Notes under the pieces: generated by a model | The model's input: the letters and a program-made list of their open reading frames with translations, nothing else | Told to the model about the DNA's origin: nothing | Database searches by the model: none | Source: Planctomycetota bacterium | GTDB lineage: Bacteria; Planctomycetota; Planctomycetia; Isosphaerales; Isosphaeraceae | Assembly: GCA_021807585.1 (NCBI GenBank) | Contig: JAKBCQ010000174.1 | Coordinates: forward strand, 1-6,322 | Direction: 5' to 3' | Length of the DNA stretch: 6,322 nucleotides | Program-made: the position numbers and the translations under genes | Part shown: positions 5,234 to 6,322 of the stretch, piece after piece | How positions within the stretch are numbered: the first letter of the stretch is position 1 | Layout: the number at the start of each line of letters is the position of its first letter

Positions 5234-6322
5234 GTGAACGATCCCCTGGTTGATTCCGTCCTCTCCGAGAAGGCTCGGCCGGAGCTGAAAGGCGATCTGA
5301 TCGCGCTCGCAACCTGGACCGCGGCGATCGTCGCGTTCTTTTGGGACTCGGTCACATTAAGGAAGGCGCTTTTTTATTTCGACATCACGGAAATCAATTA
5401 TCCGTATCGCCGGTTTTTCGCGTCCGAACTCGCCGCGGGGCGATTCTCACGCTGGTGCCCGGGGCTTTACTGCGGCCATCCGCTCTTTAGCGAAAGCCAG
5501 GCGGGCTATTTCCATCCCCTCAAATATCTACTCTATCCATGGCTCGAAACGTGGCGTGCGTTCAATCTCGATACGATCGGATCGATCTGGTTGACGGGGA
5601 TCGGAGCGTATTTTTGGCTTCGAAGGCGCGTCGGACCCGCGGGCGCGCTCACCGGAGCGGCGATCCTGGCGCTCTCAGGTTTCACATGGGCTCATTGGTT
5701 TCATACGAGCATGATCAACGCGCTCACGAGCGTGCCGATCATCCTCTGGTCGCTCGAAACCGCCTGGGAAAAAGGCTCGACACGTGCGATCGTCGCGGGC
5801 GCCTTGGCGCTCGCGTGCGAGGTCTTTGCTGGACACCTCCAAGATGCGCTCCTTTCGGTCGGGCTTGTCGCTCTTTACGCGTCGTACCGCACGCTCGCCG
5901 AGCCCACGCTCAAACGCAGGCTCACGGCGATCGGTTGGGCGGGGGCTCTCGTCGCACTCGGCGTTCTCGTCTCGGCGGTTCAGTGGATTCCGTCCAAGGA
6001 ATTGATCGACCGCTCTCCGCGCGCCAAAGGGCTTTCGTGGGAAGACCTGACGTACGGTTCGTGGAGCCCCGAACTGATCCCCACGCTTGTCGTCCGCGAG
6101 GCTTATGGAACCCGCGCACGCGATACCGATTGGCTCGACGGCCATTACCCCTACCACGAAATGGACGCGTATGTCGGGCTTGTCGCTCTCGGCTTGGCTA
6201 CGCTCGGCGCGGCTCGGCGCGACGACCAAAATCGCGAACCCGAGACCGGCTTCTGGATCCTCCTGGCGTTGTTCTCCCCCTTCCTCATGCTGGGAAAATT
6301 TACGTTTTTATTCGATTACATG
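5234..6322 (+). CDS. YfhO/GT-C-like multi-pass membrane protein, 3' end cut by window
   Basis: The frame encodes at least 363 residues and is open at the right edge; relatives are commonly about twice this length. It begins with GTG. Hydrophobic segments at ~21-38, 115-130, 136-155, 160-176, 184-200, 204-218, 231-251, 313-328 and 339-356 suggest at least eight membrane passes. After the first helix comes a long loop with FDITEINYPYRRFF (49-62) and GHPLFSESQAGYFHPLKYLL (81-100). This matches the first extracytoplasmic loop of YfhO-like GT-C proteins, where an acidic residue (here perhaps D50) is expected to take part in sugar transfer from a lipid-linked donor. Its role would be glycosylation of a lipid, polymer or protein at the outer face of the membrane. 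It is transcribed away from the sigma/kinase operon, and a functional link is not shown. The loop has an unusual CPGLYC (75-80). The family call is by pattern memory; substrate unknown. Confidence 0.8.
   Translation, partial: MNDPLVDSVLSEKARPELKGDLIALATWTAAIVAFFWDSVTLRKALFYFDITEINYPYRRFFASELAAGRFSRWCPGLYCGHPLFSESQAGYFHPLKYLLYPWLETWRAFNLDTIGSIWLTGIGAYFWLRRRVGPAGALTGAAILALSGFTWAHWFHTSMINALTSVPIILWSLETAWEKGSTRAIVAGALALACEVFAGHLQDALLSVGLVALYASYRTLAEPTLKRRLTAIGWAGALVALGVLVSAVQWIPSKELIDRSPRAKGLSWEDLTYGSWSPELIPTLVVREAYGTRARDTDWLDGHYPYHEMDAYVGLVALGLATLGAARRDDQNREPETGFWILLALFSPFLMLGKFTFLFDYM

Overview
The window looks like chromosomal DNA of a planctomycete, most plausibly of the Isosphaeraceae type. 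The evidence is a coding GC content that looks around 60%, a protein with the planctomycete LEPRRLL motif near its N-terminus, a small ECF sigma factor of the planctomycete type (region 2 reads DSMDVVQSVW), and a transmembrane Ser/Thr kinase with TPR repeats of a kind abundant in that phylum. Lineage is inferred from family resemblance, not from a search.

Layout. Positions 1-426 hold no gene I can support; this is the region downstream of the minus-strand operon. Positions 4654 down to 427 hold a compact three-gene operon on the minus strand, in transcription order: a LEPR-motif membrane-anchored protein (4654-3572), an ECF sigma factor (3575-2964) and a membrane Ser/Thr kinase with C-terminal TPRs (2967-427). 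Both junctions are 4-base ATGA overlaps, and each gene has a purine-rich Shine-Dalgarno sequence, so the three proteins are probably made together. Positions 4655-5233 are a divergent intergenic region with an AT-rich core (about 36% GC by hand count over 4801-5080) holding inverted repeats and a plausible promoter for the operon. From 5234 to the right edge a multi-pass membrane protein resembling YfhO/GT-C glycosyltransferases runs on the plus strand and is cut off by the window end.

How it may work. The operon looks like a self-contained signalling unit. The kinase has its catalytic domain on the cytoplasmic side and its TPR part on the far side of one membrane helix. The LEPR protein also has a single membrane helix, near its C-terminus, followed by an arginine cluster and a short acidic tail predicted to be cytoplasmic. 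The sigma factor lies between them. Sigma-kinase pairs are known in planctomycetes; a coupled LEPR-motif membrane protein is the less explained partner. The divergent membrane protein may be a target of the system or an unrelated neighbour; the sequence does not decide this.
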